NCBI GenBank assembly: GCA_035236585.1
Contig: CP141127.1
Location: forward strand, 75,373,495-75,437,494
Direction: 5' to 3'
Origin: Warburgia ugandensis
Lineage: Eukaryota; Streptophyta; Magnoliopsida; Canellales; Canellaceae
DNA length: 64,000 nucleotides
The first letter of the stretch is position 1; every line of letters begins with the position of its first letter. The notes under the pieces were generated by a model that ran no database searches, was not told where the DNA came from, and was given only the letters and a program-made list of their open reading frames with translations. Shown one piece after another: positions 34,243 through 44,048 of the stretch. Both the position numbers and the translations under genes were made by a program.

Positions 34243-35530
34243 CACCTCTCATCTTAGTGATAAAATAAGTACTAGCATTTATGTTAATTTTCATGATAGA
34301 ATTCAATGTCTTTGGTGGATATTTTTATGTTAATTAATAATTTTTGCAACTTTATAGCCACCATCTAGGGATCAGCTAGATATTCTATCTAACATGCCTC
34401 TATTCCTAAGAGTCTCTACAAACTCACTAATGAAGATATGGTAATCAGCCTCATAAAAATAGAGTTTGGAGTGCTTGTCGATAAACAAATTGAAGTACCA
34501 CTCATGAGAGAGAATCTTATAATAGTTTGTCAATGGAATGAATTCGAACACAATTGTCTCCTATCGAGTATGCAAATATCTAATTCAATAAGAACACTTG
34601 ACATTACATGTTAATCAATAGCAATAACTAATAGGTACTTTTTTTCTACAAATAGCTATACAATAAGATGCAAACTTAGAGGTTAAGGATGTTTACAAAT
34701 TCCTTGATCCTGGTGTCATTTGTGGAGTGAGAGAGCAAGGACTCATGAATAGGTAAGTTAAAGATATTTTACCATGGTTTTTCTGTTACTCAAATGAGTA
34801 AGCCTTAATGATTTTCAACAATAGTGGATAAATTTTAACTTGTTGTCTTACAAATTATGTTCTACGCACATAGATATATAATTTAAGGATTATAAACTCT
34901 AATTGTAATTCATATAATTGTGTATATGGGTCTTATTGCATGCTACTGGTTTTGGATATGCATGGCAGGCATGCATTTTATTTTTTATTCTTGTGAAGCA
35001 CACATTTTGTGCCCTGCTAATGAAAATCATAAGTAATTTTAATTTTTTCATGTATTATAATAGTTTAATAATAGCTAAAAACAAATGTTTTCTTGATATC
35101 TTATGTGCATGGTTTAGATGGCTTCAACTGATTGAGACTACACACCCACCAAAAGAATGTAAGGAAAACTAGTAGATCCTTTTTATTTGTTGATCCTTTT
35201 TATTTTCTTTTTTGCATAGAATCCTAAACAACAATCTAACTAGGAGTGTGAATACTATGTTCTGAGATGCATAAGAACCCTAATACAAAATAGTGTTAGG
35301 ATCACATAGTTAAGAAAATCAAAACACTTTACTAGTCATCATCTTACATTTTTTTTACAATTTTTTTATGGATTATAGTTGAAAGAATCTGTCAACTAAA
35401 TTAAATATATTGTTTGCAGCCAATGGTGCTGCCCGATTGGGTAAGCAGGAGTTACTCCCATATAGATCTTGATGATATATGATACGAATGGGCTAAATAT
35501 GTGATGTTCTTTAATAATGATTGATATGTA
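34243..35530 (+). pseudogene. Possible ULP1-like (C48) protease remnant of the second CACTA element
   Basis: Begins right after the gypsy duplication, so it continues the sequence left of 28719. Readable pieces are LVDKQIEVPLMRENLIIVCQ (about 34475) and, near 35411-35500, VSRSYSHIDLDDI then YEWAKYV. The last resembles the C-terminal end of ULP1-like genes carried by many plant CACTA elements. The catalytic His, Asp and Cys motifs are not visible. Gene order TNPA, ULP1-like, subterminal repeats fits the family. Low confidence. Confidence 0.3.
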
Positions 35531-36179
35531 CATCTTCAACCACAAGAACACTTGTAATAATTCAATCAATGAAAATTTTTATATTAATCAATATAAAACT
35601 AAACTTCTTCATTTATATGGATGTGTCTTGTATTTTTCATTTTCTTGAAGTATATATGATTTATTTATTTAAATGAGGGAATGAATGAGGAGATGTTGGA
35701 GTGTGGAAGTATATAAAAGGGTGTGTATAAAGAAGTGTGGATGCATACAGGTACTTGTGAAATTTTACATTTTATGTCTTTGAATTTTTTATGTTGAATG
35801 TCGATGTTGGAAGTGAATGTGGAAGTTGTAATAAATGCGTGGAATGTTGAATGTGGATGTTGGAGTTTTTTTCTTTTGATGTCATTGAAAATTACAAGAA
35901 GTTGTACTGGTAGGAAGATATGGATATTGAATGTATATTTGTTCACCTTTTATATTGAATGTGTATGGAGATGAGTGAATGTATGTACTTGTGATGTTTC
36001 TTTTCACGTCATTGAATTTTTTATGTTGTTATTGAATGTAGGTTATACAGCGAATGTAGTAGTGAACCAAGATGTTGTAGTTTCTTTTTCCATGTCTTTA
36101 AAGATTACAAAAGAACTATAATAGCAGAAAGATTGTAGATTGTCATTGAATGTGTAGGAATATTGTAATAGTAAGTTAT
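35531..36179. other. AT-rich stretch with degenerate short repeats
   Basis: Recurring words such as TGAATGTGGATGTTGGAG and ATGTCATTGAA between 35650 and 36130 suggest an old tandem repeat. No coding signal is seen. Confidence 0.4.
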
Positions 36180-36740
36180 GTATAATAGGTTTAAAAAAAT
36201 AATTAAGAAGGTTTTAAAGATGATTTGGAAAATAGTTTTAAAAAGTACTAACTTTTCAAGACAATTTTGGAAAACAATCTTAAAAAAACACTAACTTTCT
36301 AAGATAGTTTTAGAAACCATCTTAAAACTTATAGACTTTTTAAGACATTTTGAGAAATCCATTTTAACAAGTACAAACTTTTTAAGACTCTTTCAAAGAA
36401 CCACCTTAAAAAGCATGAGCATTTTAGGATGGTTTTCTAAAACCATCTTAAAAAGTTTGTAATTTTTAAGATGGTTTCTTAAAACGTAGCACTTTCTAAG
36501 GTGGTTTTCTAAAATCATAATTAAAGTGCTAAAATTTTTGTTTCAAAGATATTAGGATATTGTCTTAAAAGGTTTGTTGAGTCTATTTTGGAAACCATTT
36601 AAGAAAAAAGAAGAAGTTAAGATGCTTTTTAAAACCATCTTATTTTCAAATGATTGTCTAAGATAAATGGATAGAAGACAATTTTGAAATTGTCTTAGAT
36701 ACATGTTTTTAACCATCTTCAAAACCTTTTGATTTAGTAA
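36180..36740. repeat. Subterminal repeats, presumed right end of the second CACTA element
   Basis: Over a dozen motifs such as AGGATGGTTTTCTAAAACCATCTTAAAAAG, given here in part as GGATGGTTTTC and AACCATCTTAAAA, occur in both orientations at about 30-bp spacing. They are related to, but distinct from, those of the first CACTA element. The terminus itself is decayed; TTTTGATTTAGTAA near 36738 may be the remains of a TAGTG end. Confidence 0.55.
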
Positions 36741-38139
36741 TTTCAATATACAACAAGGGAGGAGAATACTCCACCTCAAACATAGAAGTGAATCACCTAA
36801 AGCTGTGGTGGGTAAGGGGTGGGCTACTCTACCCTTTTTGTCTATGGCAGCCCTAAAAGACCTTTTCCTTAGAAATTATGGCAATTCCTTATAATAATAT
36901 CCTTAATTTTGGCACTCTATTGCTTCCAAAGTCTACTTATGAATCTATTTTGCATCTATTATACTCTTCCATAATAAAATCACCAACTCGATCTTATTTA
37001 ATCTTTTGAATTTGACTAGTTCATCTTTTAATTGGCAAAACAACTCAAGATGAAGGAATTTTGATGCTTGAACTTAATCTATGTCTATCTTCCTTAACCA
37101 CATTAAGTTCATGATCTTCTTAATTCAACTATTCAATGTACATCAAATATGATCATTTACATCTCATGTTTTCTTGCAATAAAATTGTTCCTTTTTGTCC
37201 ACTTGGATCAATGTCTCCATTTAATTTGTTGCATATAATCGATACTAAATCCACATTTTTGGTCAAAATATATGATGAATTGAATACTTCTAGGTAACAT
37301 TAAACTTTTCTAATAACAATATTGAAATCCTCAAATGTCCATATTTTCAATGAATCCTTATAATATCTCAACAATTCCATTGACATTTTTGTCTATACTA
37401 CACTTCCCTACCCTATAAGTACATTTCTTTTCCACATTTAAATTCCATGATCAATCTATTATCACAGATCAACTATCCTCAATTAAATTGTCATTGAACT
37501 ATTCTATTGACTATGTTCTAGTCAAATTCTTTGTTGTACCTCTCAAATTTAGTCTTTTACATCCACTAACATATTCATACTCATATCGTATTTCTCAATA
37601 TATAAATTACTATATCATTTTCTGATCTACTCCATTACACTCAGGTTGTTACTGAAGATGACAAATACTTGTCACAAAGTTCTATGTATTAATTCATCTA
37701 GAATTGGACTAAATTCTACAAAAGCAGCACCTCAATTGTTCTAGTATAAGTTAGAGTTATCTACTAAAAACATCAGTAGTATCATCGTGCACTCCCATTC
37801 TTCACTCTCAAAAATGATATTAAACTTATCGGATTATCATTCATTTGTTTTTATACCTATAAGGATTAAGAATTTCCTAGTTTACTCTACTATTTATAAT
37901 TTCTTAGATCCTAAGTACTTTAGACTTGATTTTGATAAGGTTTACATTTCCTAATGCCTAATTATTTGCTAAATCCAACTCACTTTTTTGCCAACTCACA
38001 TATGATGTATTTTTTTCTCATTTGATACCATTCTTATTCTAGTCATCTTTATAACTTATATTTAGTCTACTTGTTCTTAACTATTTTGGTCGTATGTACT
38101 TTTGGACATGCAGAACTGGTTATGAAAGGATAGAACTGA
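36741..38139 (-). mobile_element. Decayed gypsy interior next to the LTR at 38154
   Basis: This should be the 5' untranslated region and gag of a minus-strand gypsy element, because a primer binding site and LTR follow on the right. No gag motif is readable. The sequence is AT-rich with many stops, and the element's 3' part is missing or unrecognisable. Confidence 0.4.
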
Positions 38140-38151
38140 GCTTTGATACCA
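38140..38151 (-). other. Primer binding site, initiator tRNA-Met (two changes)
   Basis: On the minus strand TGGTATCAAAGC, two bases inside the LTR end at 38154. The consensus is TGGTATCAGAGC. Confidence 0.8.
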
Positions 38152-38153
38152 AC

Positions 38154-39612
38154 TGTGATGACTTGGGTTTTCATATGCAATTTTTAATGCAAAACTAATT
38201 CTTAATGCTGGATTGATTCCTATTTGAAAACACATTTATAAAAACAATGCAATGCAGCAAAAAAATCTTTTATTTTAAATTCATTTTGAAAACCCCGAGT
38301 GTCATTTACTTCCAAAAGAACAAAATAATTTTTAAAACTAAGATGAACATATATGCATCCCAGATCTAGCTAGTCACAGCTCACAGTCTAACTATAATAA
38401 TTACACATATATGTCCAAAGGATAAGTCACATACTTACATTCATACTTATCTTTATCTTGACTCACTTGATTGTAACACTAACATTTCCTAATGCTTCTT
38501 CTAATCCTAATGGAGTTAATTAGTAAAAATAATGTATTTGGTTGAGTATTTAACATACTCAGTAAGTGATCTGACACTACTAATTTGAAAACACGGCATG
38601 CAACATATATAAATTTAAGAAGGATTTTTTAGGTAATAAAATCATGCTATCATCTTAGATAAATATCAGTATTCATGCATAAATATTTTGCACATATATT
38701 TCAAGTAATAAAATTTCCAACCAAATCAATCGATCAATAATAATATAAGCATTACTAACTTATTAAAGTAGTAATCAATAAAACGTAATACTAGATATCT
38801 CAACCCTATGGTAGTTTTTATGCACATGGGTATCTTGGCAAACACATCAACCGACTGGTCACAAGTACTCATCTAAGACCATCTCAATGCATCACATATG
38901 GTAATACTCACAACAGAAAGTCATCAGATAGCTTGAATCTTTTATCCAAGTTGTCCTTGAGATGGTTCCCACTAAAGATCACCGGTTCTTGTTCACCGAT
39001 GATACTTGCTGAAAAACCTAGTCCAGTGAGGAGGAGAGGGGAAAAAGGAAGGGAAAATAAAAGGAAAAGTGGGAGAAGAAGCTTATCTGGCTTGCCAGAG
39101 AGGAGAGGAGGTGAATCTGGTGGGTGCAGCCATTCTGTGCCCACTAGAAAATCTTGGTTGCCAGAAAATTGAGGGAAGGGGAAAACTAGAGGGAAAGAAG
39201 AAAGAAGGGAAAGAGGAGAAGGAGAAGGAGAGGGAGAGAGGAGAGTGTAATGGGGGTGAAAAGGGGGCTTTTATCGCCATGCGATCACCAACTCTCTATC
39301 GGTGACGGAATCGGAGATGAAGGGGGTGCTGTTATAAAAATGACCGCTCTAATTTTGACTCCTTTTTATTTTAATTACCAAAATGCCCTTATAATTAAAA
39401 GTTTCGTAACTTTCTCATTCAAATTTCATTTTCAATATTCTTTGTGTAATTGGATTCCATTTTTCAAATTGAATCTAATTATGAGTAGAATTCTAAAATT
39501 TAACTTTTATAAATTCTCACTTCTAAAATTCAAATATTTTATAAAACATTCATCCTTCTATTCCATTCAATTTTCTAAAATAAATTAGGATTTAAAAATT
39601 CAGGTAGTTACA
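38154..39612 (-). repeat. 5' LTR (1459 bp) of a minus-strand gypsy element
   Basis: On the minus strand it starts TGTAACTACCTG (39612) and ends CCAAGTCATCACA (38154). The section 38154-38420 is the reverse complement of the end of the solo LTR at 17957-20782, so both belong to one family although this LTR is only half as long. A purine-rich stretch lies at 39020-39260. No second LTR or target duplication was found in the window. Confidence 0.75.
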
Positions 39613-39684
39613 AAACCACATACAAAGTACTAGTACTGTTAACACAAACCGTGATGAGTAGCTGACTTTAAGCTCTTTGTTCGA

Positions 39685-39752
39685 TGCCTTCTTGAATGAA
39701 AATTAGAAATCTAAGACTTGGGTCTTATTTTTCTCAATGTCTTCTATCTAAC
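39685..39752 (+). repeat. Single diverged monomer of the 171-bp CACTA array repeat
   Basis: Carries GCCTTCTTGAATGAAAAT, AATCTAAGACTTGGGTCTT, then CTCAATGTCTTCTATCTA. This is the same order and spacing as GCCTTGTTGAATGAAACAT, AATCTAAGACATGGGTCTTC and CTCAATGGAGGCTATCTA in the array at 11720-13560. Confidence 0.7.
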
Positions 39753-40005
39753 ACCTTCAATTTTAGAGATTTTCATTGATTAACAAAGAGAAAAATCATG
39801 CACAACGACATGTCTATTAGAATGTGTTAAAAGAAAGAAATAGAGAAGGGTAATATTGGAATTTGAAAACTAATAGAGAAGGAGGATGAAAAACTAACAT
39901 AATGGTAATTTTATAAAGCACACAAAAACTTAATGGAAAATTTACAAAACTCAACTAACGTTAGACATTTTTGCAAAAATGCCAAAATATAATGGCATTT
40001 TTGCA

Positions 40006-40033
40006 ATATATATATATATATATATATATATAT
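40006..40033. repeat. (AT)14 microsatellite
   Basis: Uninterrupted AT dinucleotides. Confidence 0.95.
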
Positions 40034-41693
40034 TACTTTATGGAAATGATATTTCCGACCCTTGAATTGACATATTCCTACCCTAGATGGTTTTTGTGTG
40101 TTTAGTCATGAGAAAGGCACTTTTACATTTCAAAACTAAAAATAACCTATAAATGCCCAAAAAACCCATGGGAGCAAGAATAATGTTATTTGAAAGGATA
40201 GATTTATCATTTTCCTTTATTGTATGCCTTTCTTCTCTTACTGCTTCATATTTTGATTGCTACATTTCCAATCAAACTCATAATGTTCCTATATTGTCAC
40301 ATCATTCTTTGTTTATTTATCTTTTGGAAACCTACTTTATTTGAAAAACAAAAAGGAGGTCATTAGGGAAAAAAGTGTTGACGTTAACTATTCTTATTGG
40401 TTATAGTTATAAGGGTGAAATGTAAAAGACTTGTTTAAGTCCCCATACACTACATAAGTACTTGCTTGGTAGGAGAGTATATAAAAAAGATAAATTCGCT
40501 GGAGCTTAGTGAAGAAAAAGAATTTGAATTCATGGTTTCATCGATTACCCTCTAAAATGCAATGAAACAAAGATTAGAAGCTCTTCTGCTTTCAAACATC
40601 TAGATTGAAGGTACAAGTTCCAAATTAAACATATTACCATGGTCAAAGTAAAGCTTTCTATTTCACCTTTTCATGTTTAAAGAAATCATTAGTTTAAAAT
40701 CTAATAATATTGATAAACTTGAATAATGTATGCCAACCCATATTCATGATACTCTTAACAAACAAGTGAATCATTGTAATCCACCTATGCGTAGAGCTAT
40801 AATATACTAGTAGTTCATTTAATTAATCATATGATTGAAGTTAATTAGGTTTCATGCATTGGTAGTGAAATCTCATACCTTTGGGCTTTTGTTATAGGCA
40901 CCTAGTACTCCAATCCAGTTAAAACAATGAAATATGACAACCTACCTTTGAAGCACAACCATCATCTTTCAAAAATAATCATAATTGTGATGCCAATATG
41001 TGGTTACTTTATGTCTTTTTTGAAGAAATACACATATCTGTGATTTTGCATTATAACATGATTCAATTCTTATCCTACCATAAACAAGGATGGTTGGATC
41101 TTCTATCTACACCAACATATTTCCCCTATATATCAATCATATCAATAAGTATCATCAACTTGGTGGTGGATTTATTTTGGATATTTCATGGTTATAGAAA
41201 AGGTTTTGCTATTTTCATGAATGAGTTTGCTAATGCCAAAAACCCATTCATCATCTAGTGGTTTTTCCTTTTTTCTTTTTAACTTTATATTTTAGAGTCC
41301 TACTAAGAGTACATGATCTAAGGAATGAAGGTTTACATATTAATTTACTCATGCATAATAAAACTTTTTCATAGATCTAAGGCATCCATCATGTTCACAA
41401 TACCAAAAATAGTTAGGCTATGAGAAACAATACATTTTGAGAACGTAACTACTTGTTTTGGGTCTTTGCAAATATTAATATAAGTGGATGGACAAAAAAA
41501 TTTACCCTAAGAAACATAGTCTAAAACCATCCAGTAGGCATCAAATTTGATGCCTAGCCTATCTATGCCATTTCTAACGTAATGAATGGCATAGATATAC
41601 AAAAATAGTATTATCATTAGCAAAGAAAGGGGCATGTATACTTTCCTCTCTTTCCAGAGCGCATGTGCTTTGCGGGACTTTATATGAAAAGTT

Positions 41694-41753
41694 TATGGGA
41701 AAATCCTTGCATTAGTAAACCTATATGGGAAAATCCTTGCATTAGTAAACCTA
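41694..41753. repeat. Perfect 30-bp tandem duplication
   Basis: Two head-to-tail copies (41694-41723, 41724-41753) that begin TATGGGAAAATCC and contain CTTGCATTAGTAAACC. Confidence 0.9.
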
Positions 41754-41775
41754 TTCGTGGGAATAGCAAAAGCCT

Positions 41776-41992
41776 TTCTATAACCATGAGATAAAAAAGG
41801 GTAGTTTGGCACATGAAGCTTCCTCCTATGTGGAGTCTGGGCCGGGAAGGGATGTACCACAATGGGTTAACAGTAAGCAATTTTATCTTGCATTGCAAGA
41901 GGCTGTTTTCATGTCTCGAACCATAACCTCAAGGTCACATGATGATAACTTTACCACTGCAACAAAACTCCCTTCTTCTATAACCATGAGAT
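41776..41992 (-). mobile_element. Au-type tRNA-derived SINE with 17-bp target duplications
   Basis: The body spans 41793-41975 (183 bp, minus strand), flanked by the perfect 17-bp duplication TTCTATAACCATGAGAT at 41776-41792 and 41976-41992. On the minus strand it opens GGAGTTTTGTTGCAGTGG, has a B-box-like GGTTCGAGACA (41922-41912), then ACAGCCTCTTGCAATGCAAG, then CATCCCTTCCCGGCCCAGAC. It ends with ACTACCCTTTTTT. The order and wording are those of the angiosperm Au SINE. It lies about 2.1 kb upstream of the XTH gene. A SINE relies on a LINE for copying; the RTE LINE in this window is not obviously its partner, since the tails differ. Confidence 0.88.
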
Positions 41993-42734
41993 GTCGTCAC
42001 ACAATCCACCACCAGGTTGATGTTCTCGTTGGGAAATACGCTGGAGTAGATAGATGATCAGATCATCCCCGTTTATGGTAGGATAAGAATTAAATCATGT
42101 TATAGTGCAAACACGTTGCCTTGATCATTGCGTGTTTTAAACATTATAAGAGCCGTGTAAAACATGGATACTCGAGTAGGACGTTGCCCCCTTTTTCTCT
42201 AGTGTCGTAAGAAGGTGGGGTTGGTAGAGAAAATAACCTAGGAATTTGTGGATTTGGTAGAGAAAATAACATAGGAGGCTGTTGATGGCGCATTGAAGCA
42301 GTGGTCGTCATGATAATACCACCTCCACAATCCTTACAAACCATTTGCGTTGAGACACTTTACATTTCTGGTCGTCATTATGCTGCAAATTGAGTCAAGG
42401 GGTTCGTGGTGTTATATGACGTAGACAAATTATATTATGCTGTTTCTGGGTATAGTACACGCAAAACTGAATGTACATGAGGGGCCATGTGGTTGGATGG
42501 TCAGACCGTTCATTCCTGGACCACATTACTTATGGAGATTATCCTATAAATCTTCTCTATTAGATTATCTTGACCTTCCAGCTAGTTAAGATTTGACTAA
42601 CCTTCTTCTAAAAATATCTGAGCCATCCATCTTTCACTGAAGACCAATAATGGTTAGTATCATAACTGGATAAGATCCTGATCTATGGTCTATCTAAGAT
42701 GAAGCCCAGAAGACGAGTGGTTTAGATCACCAAA
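41993..42734. other. Intergenic, no gene seen
   Basis: Contains a short duplicated phrase, TTGGTAGAGAAAATAAC, near 42222 and 42254. Otherwise nothing recognisable. Confidence 0.6.
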
Positions 42735-43122
42735 CATCTCAGCCTCACACGTACTTTGGCTGCATGTGATTTGTTAAATCTCTACATAGAACCGATTGAT
42801 TTCGACCGTCTAATGGGCACGCAGCATTTATATATTCAAGAAATGCTATCCGGACTGAGATTATAGGACTGAGTCCATCACTCCTCCAACGGAACTCCAC
42901 CTTTGGATGATCTAACCTATTTATCCAAGCATCTCAGCCTCATATGTGCTTTTGCTGCATGTAATTTGTAAATCTCTGCATAGAACTGATTGATTTCGAC
43001 CATCTAATGGGCATGCAGGGTTCATATATTCAAGAAATGCTATCCGGGCTGAGATTGTAGGACTGAGTCCATGACCTCTCCAATAGTACTCCACCTTGGA
43101 TGATCTAACCCATTCATCTTCT
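42735..43122 (+). repeat. Tandem duplication, 195-bp period, two copies
   Basis: Copy 1 starts at 42735 and copy 2 at 42930. Both run CATCTCAGCCTCA, then TTTGCTGCATGT, then GATTGATTTCGACC, then TATATTCAAGAAATGCTATCC, then ACTCCACC and TTGGATGATCTAACC. The copies look about 85-90 percent identical. They lie 0.9-1.3 kb upstream of the XTH start codon. Confidence 0.9.
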
Positions 43123-43324
43123 TCATCCTCACCTAATAGGCTACACGTAAAACTCATTTCCATTTCCGGTTTCTAACCACTAGTTTTTTCTTGTTTCCTC
43201 AATTTAAAAGTCCAATGATTATGATCAAAATACTTTTCAATTGGAAAAGCTAATAGCTAAGAGCATCAATAAATATGAATTTTCACAGCTGGCATAAATT
43301 AGGGACGATAAAAAAGAGAAATTG

Positions 43325-43425
43325 ATCAGATCATCCAGAGGTGAGTCCTAGAGGGAGAGATTATGGAGTGAGTACCAAAGGTCACTCCCGATAGCATTTT
43401 TCTATATATTTCATGGGCTGCATAT
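43325..43425 (-). repeat. Inverted partial copy of the 195-bp duplicated unit
   Basis: On the minus strand it reads AAAAATGCTATCGGGAGTGA, then TACTCACTCCATAATCTC, then TAGGACTCACCTCTGGATGATCTGATC. This follows the same order as AAGAAATGCTATCCGG, GACTGAGATTATAGGACTGAGTCC and CCACCTTTGGATGATCTAACC in the direct copies. The arrangement is a foldback. Confidence 0.65.
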
Positions 43426-43740
43426 GTACTAGAAGTTACGGGAATGGAATTTTCTAGCTGTCTACCTTTTTCCTTTAGTTAAGCTAGGCATTAATTGGAA
43501 CTAGTTGTCCAATTAATTGCTTTTACTGATCGATAAACAAAATCAATGTGAAAGGGTCGAAAATGTTCCATTGATTAGTTGCAAGTCACTTGATGATTGT
43601 GGTTTTGGTTTACAACCAACCTTAGAGGTAGCCCACTTGACCATTGCATTTGGATGGTCCATATAGGCAGCTATATATGTGCACTGAGTGGACAATAGTA
43701 TTGTCTGTACATTGTGTCTGCATTAATACTCCAAATTAAG

Positions 43741-43814
43741 AATTCACCATATAAAAACATCATCATCATCAAAACCTTATCCCAATTAAGGTTCAACAAT
43801 TCCCATATAAAAAC
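43741..43814 (-). mobile_element. 39-bp RTE LINE 3'-end scrap with target duplications
   Basis: The insert 43759-43797 reads, on the minus strand, CCTTAATTGGGATAAGG then TTTTGATGATGATGAT. It matches the extreme 3' end of the LINE at 21028, including its TGA tail. It is bracketed by AATTCACCATATAAAAAC (43741-43758) and AATTCCCATATAAAAAC (43798-43814), a 17-18 bp target duplication with one base lost. It is a severely 5'-truncated insertion in the XTH upstream region. Confidence 0.88.
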
Positions 43815-43966
43815 TATTAATTTAAACCGCTAATCAACTCTACAAATTAAAATCATTAATTCTAGAACAGTCTGACTTAGAAACCCATCTCATAGACATT
43901 TTCATTGGGCTAACATCACCAAAGCACCTTCCTCAGCGTTTCCTTCTCTTTTCAAACACCGATCAG

Positions 43967-43974
43967 TATATAAG
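43967..43974 (+). promoter_or_regulatory. Putative TATA box of the XTH gene
   Basis: TATATAAG, 75 bp upstream of the start codon at 44049. It would place transcription start near 44000 and give a leader of about 50 nt. Confidence 0.65.
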
Positions 43975-44048
43975 TCCCCACACAAGCTCGATTATCCCAA
44001 CAAAATCACTATCTTTTTTACTTGAAACCATCTCTTGCTCTTTCAAAC

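Larger units (their letters stand above)
39613..41775. other. Intergenic, no gene seen
   Basis: AT-rich. It holds a diverged satellite-like monomer (39685-39752), an (AT)14 run (40006-40033), paired palindromes (41536-41595) and a 30-bp tandem duplication (41694-41753). ORFs at 40153 and 40998 have no recognisable family. Confidence 0.6.

Noticed and set aside
40998-41258. 86-residue hydrophobic open frame
   Set aside because: No homologue recognised, no splice partners seen, and AT-rich composition explains the hydrophobic residues.
41912-41922. tRNA-like B box, considered as a tRNA gene
   Set aside because: No cloverleaf; the surrounding 183 bp with target duplications is an Au-type SINE.
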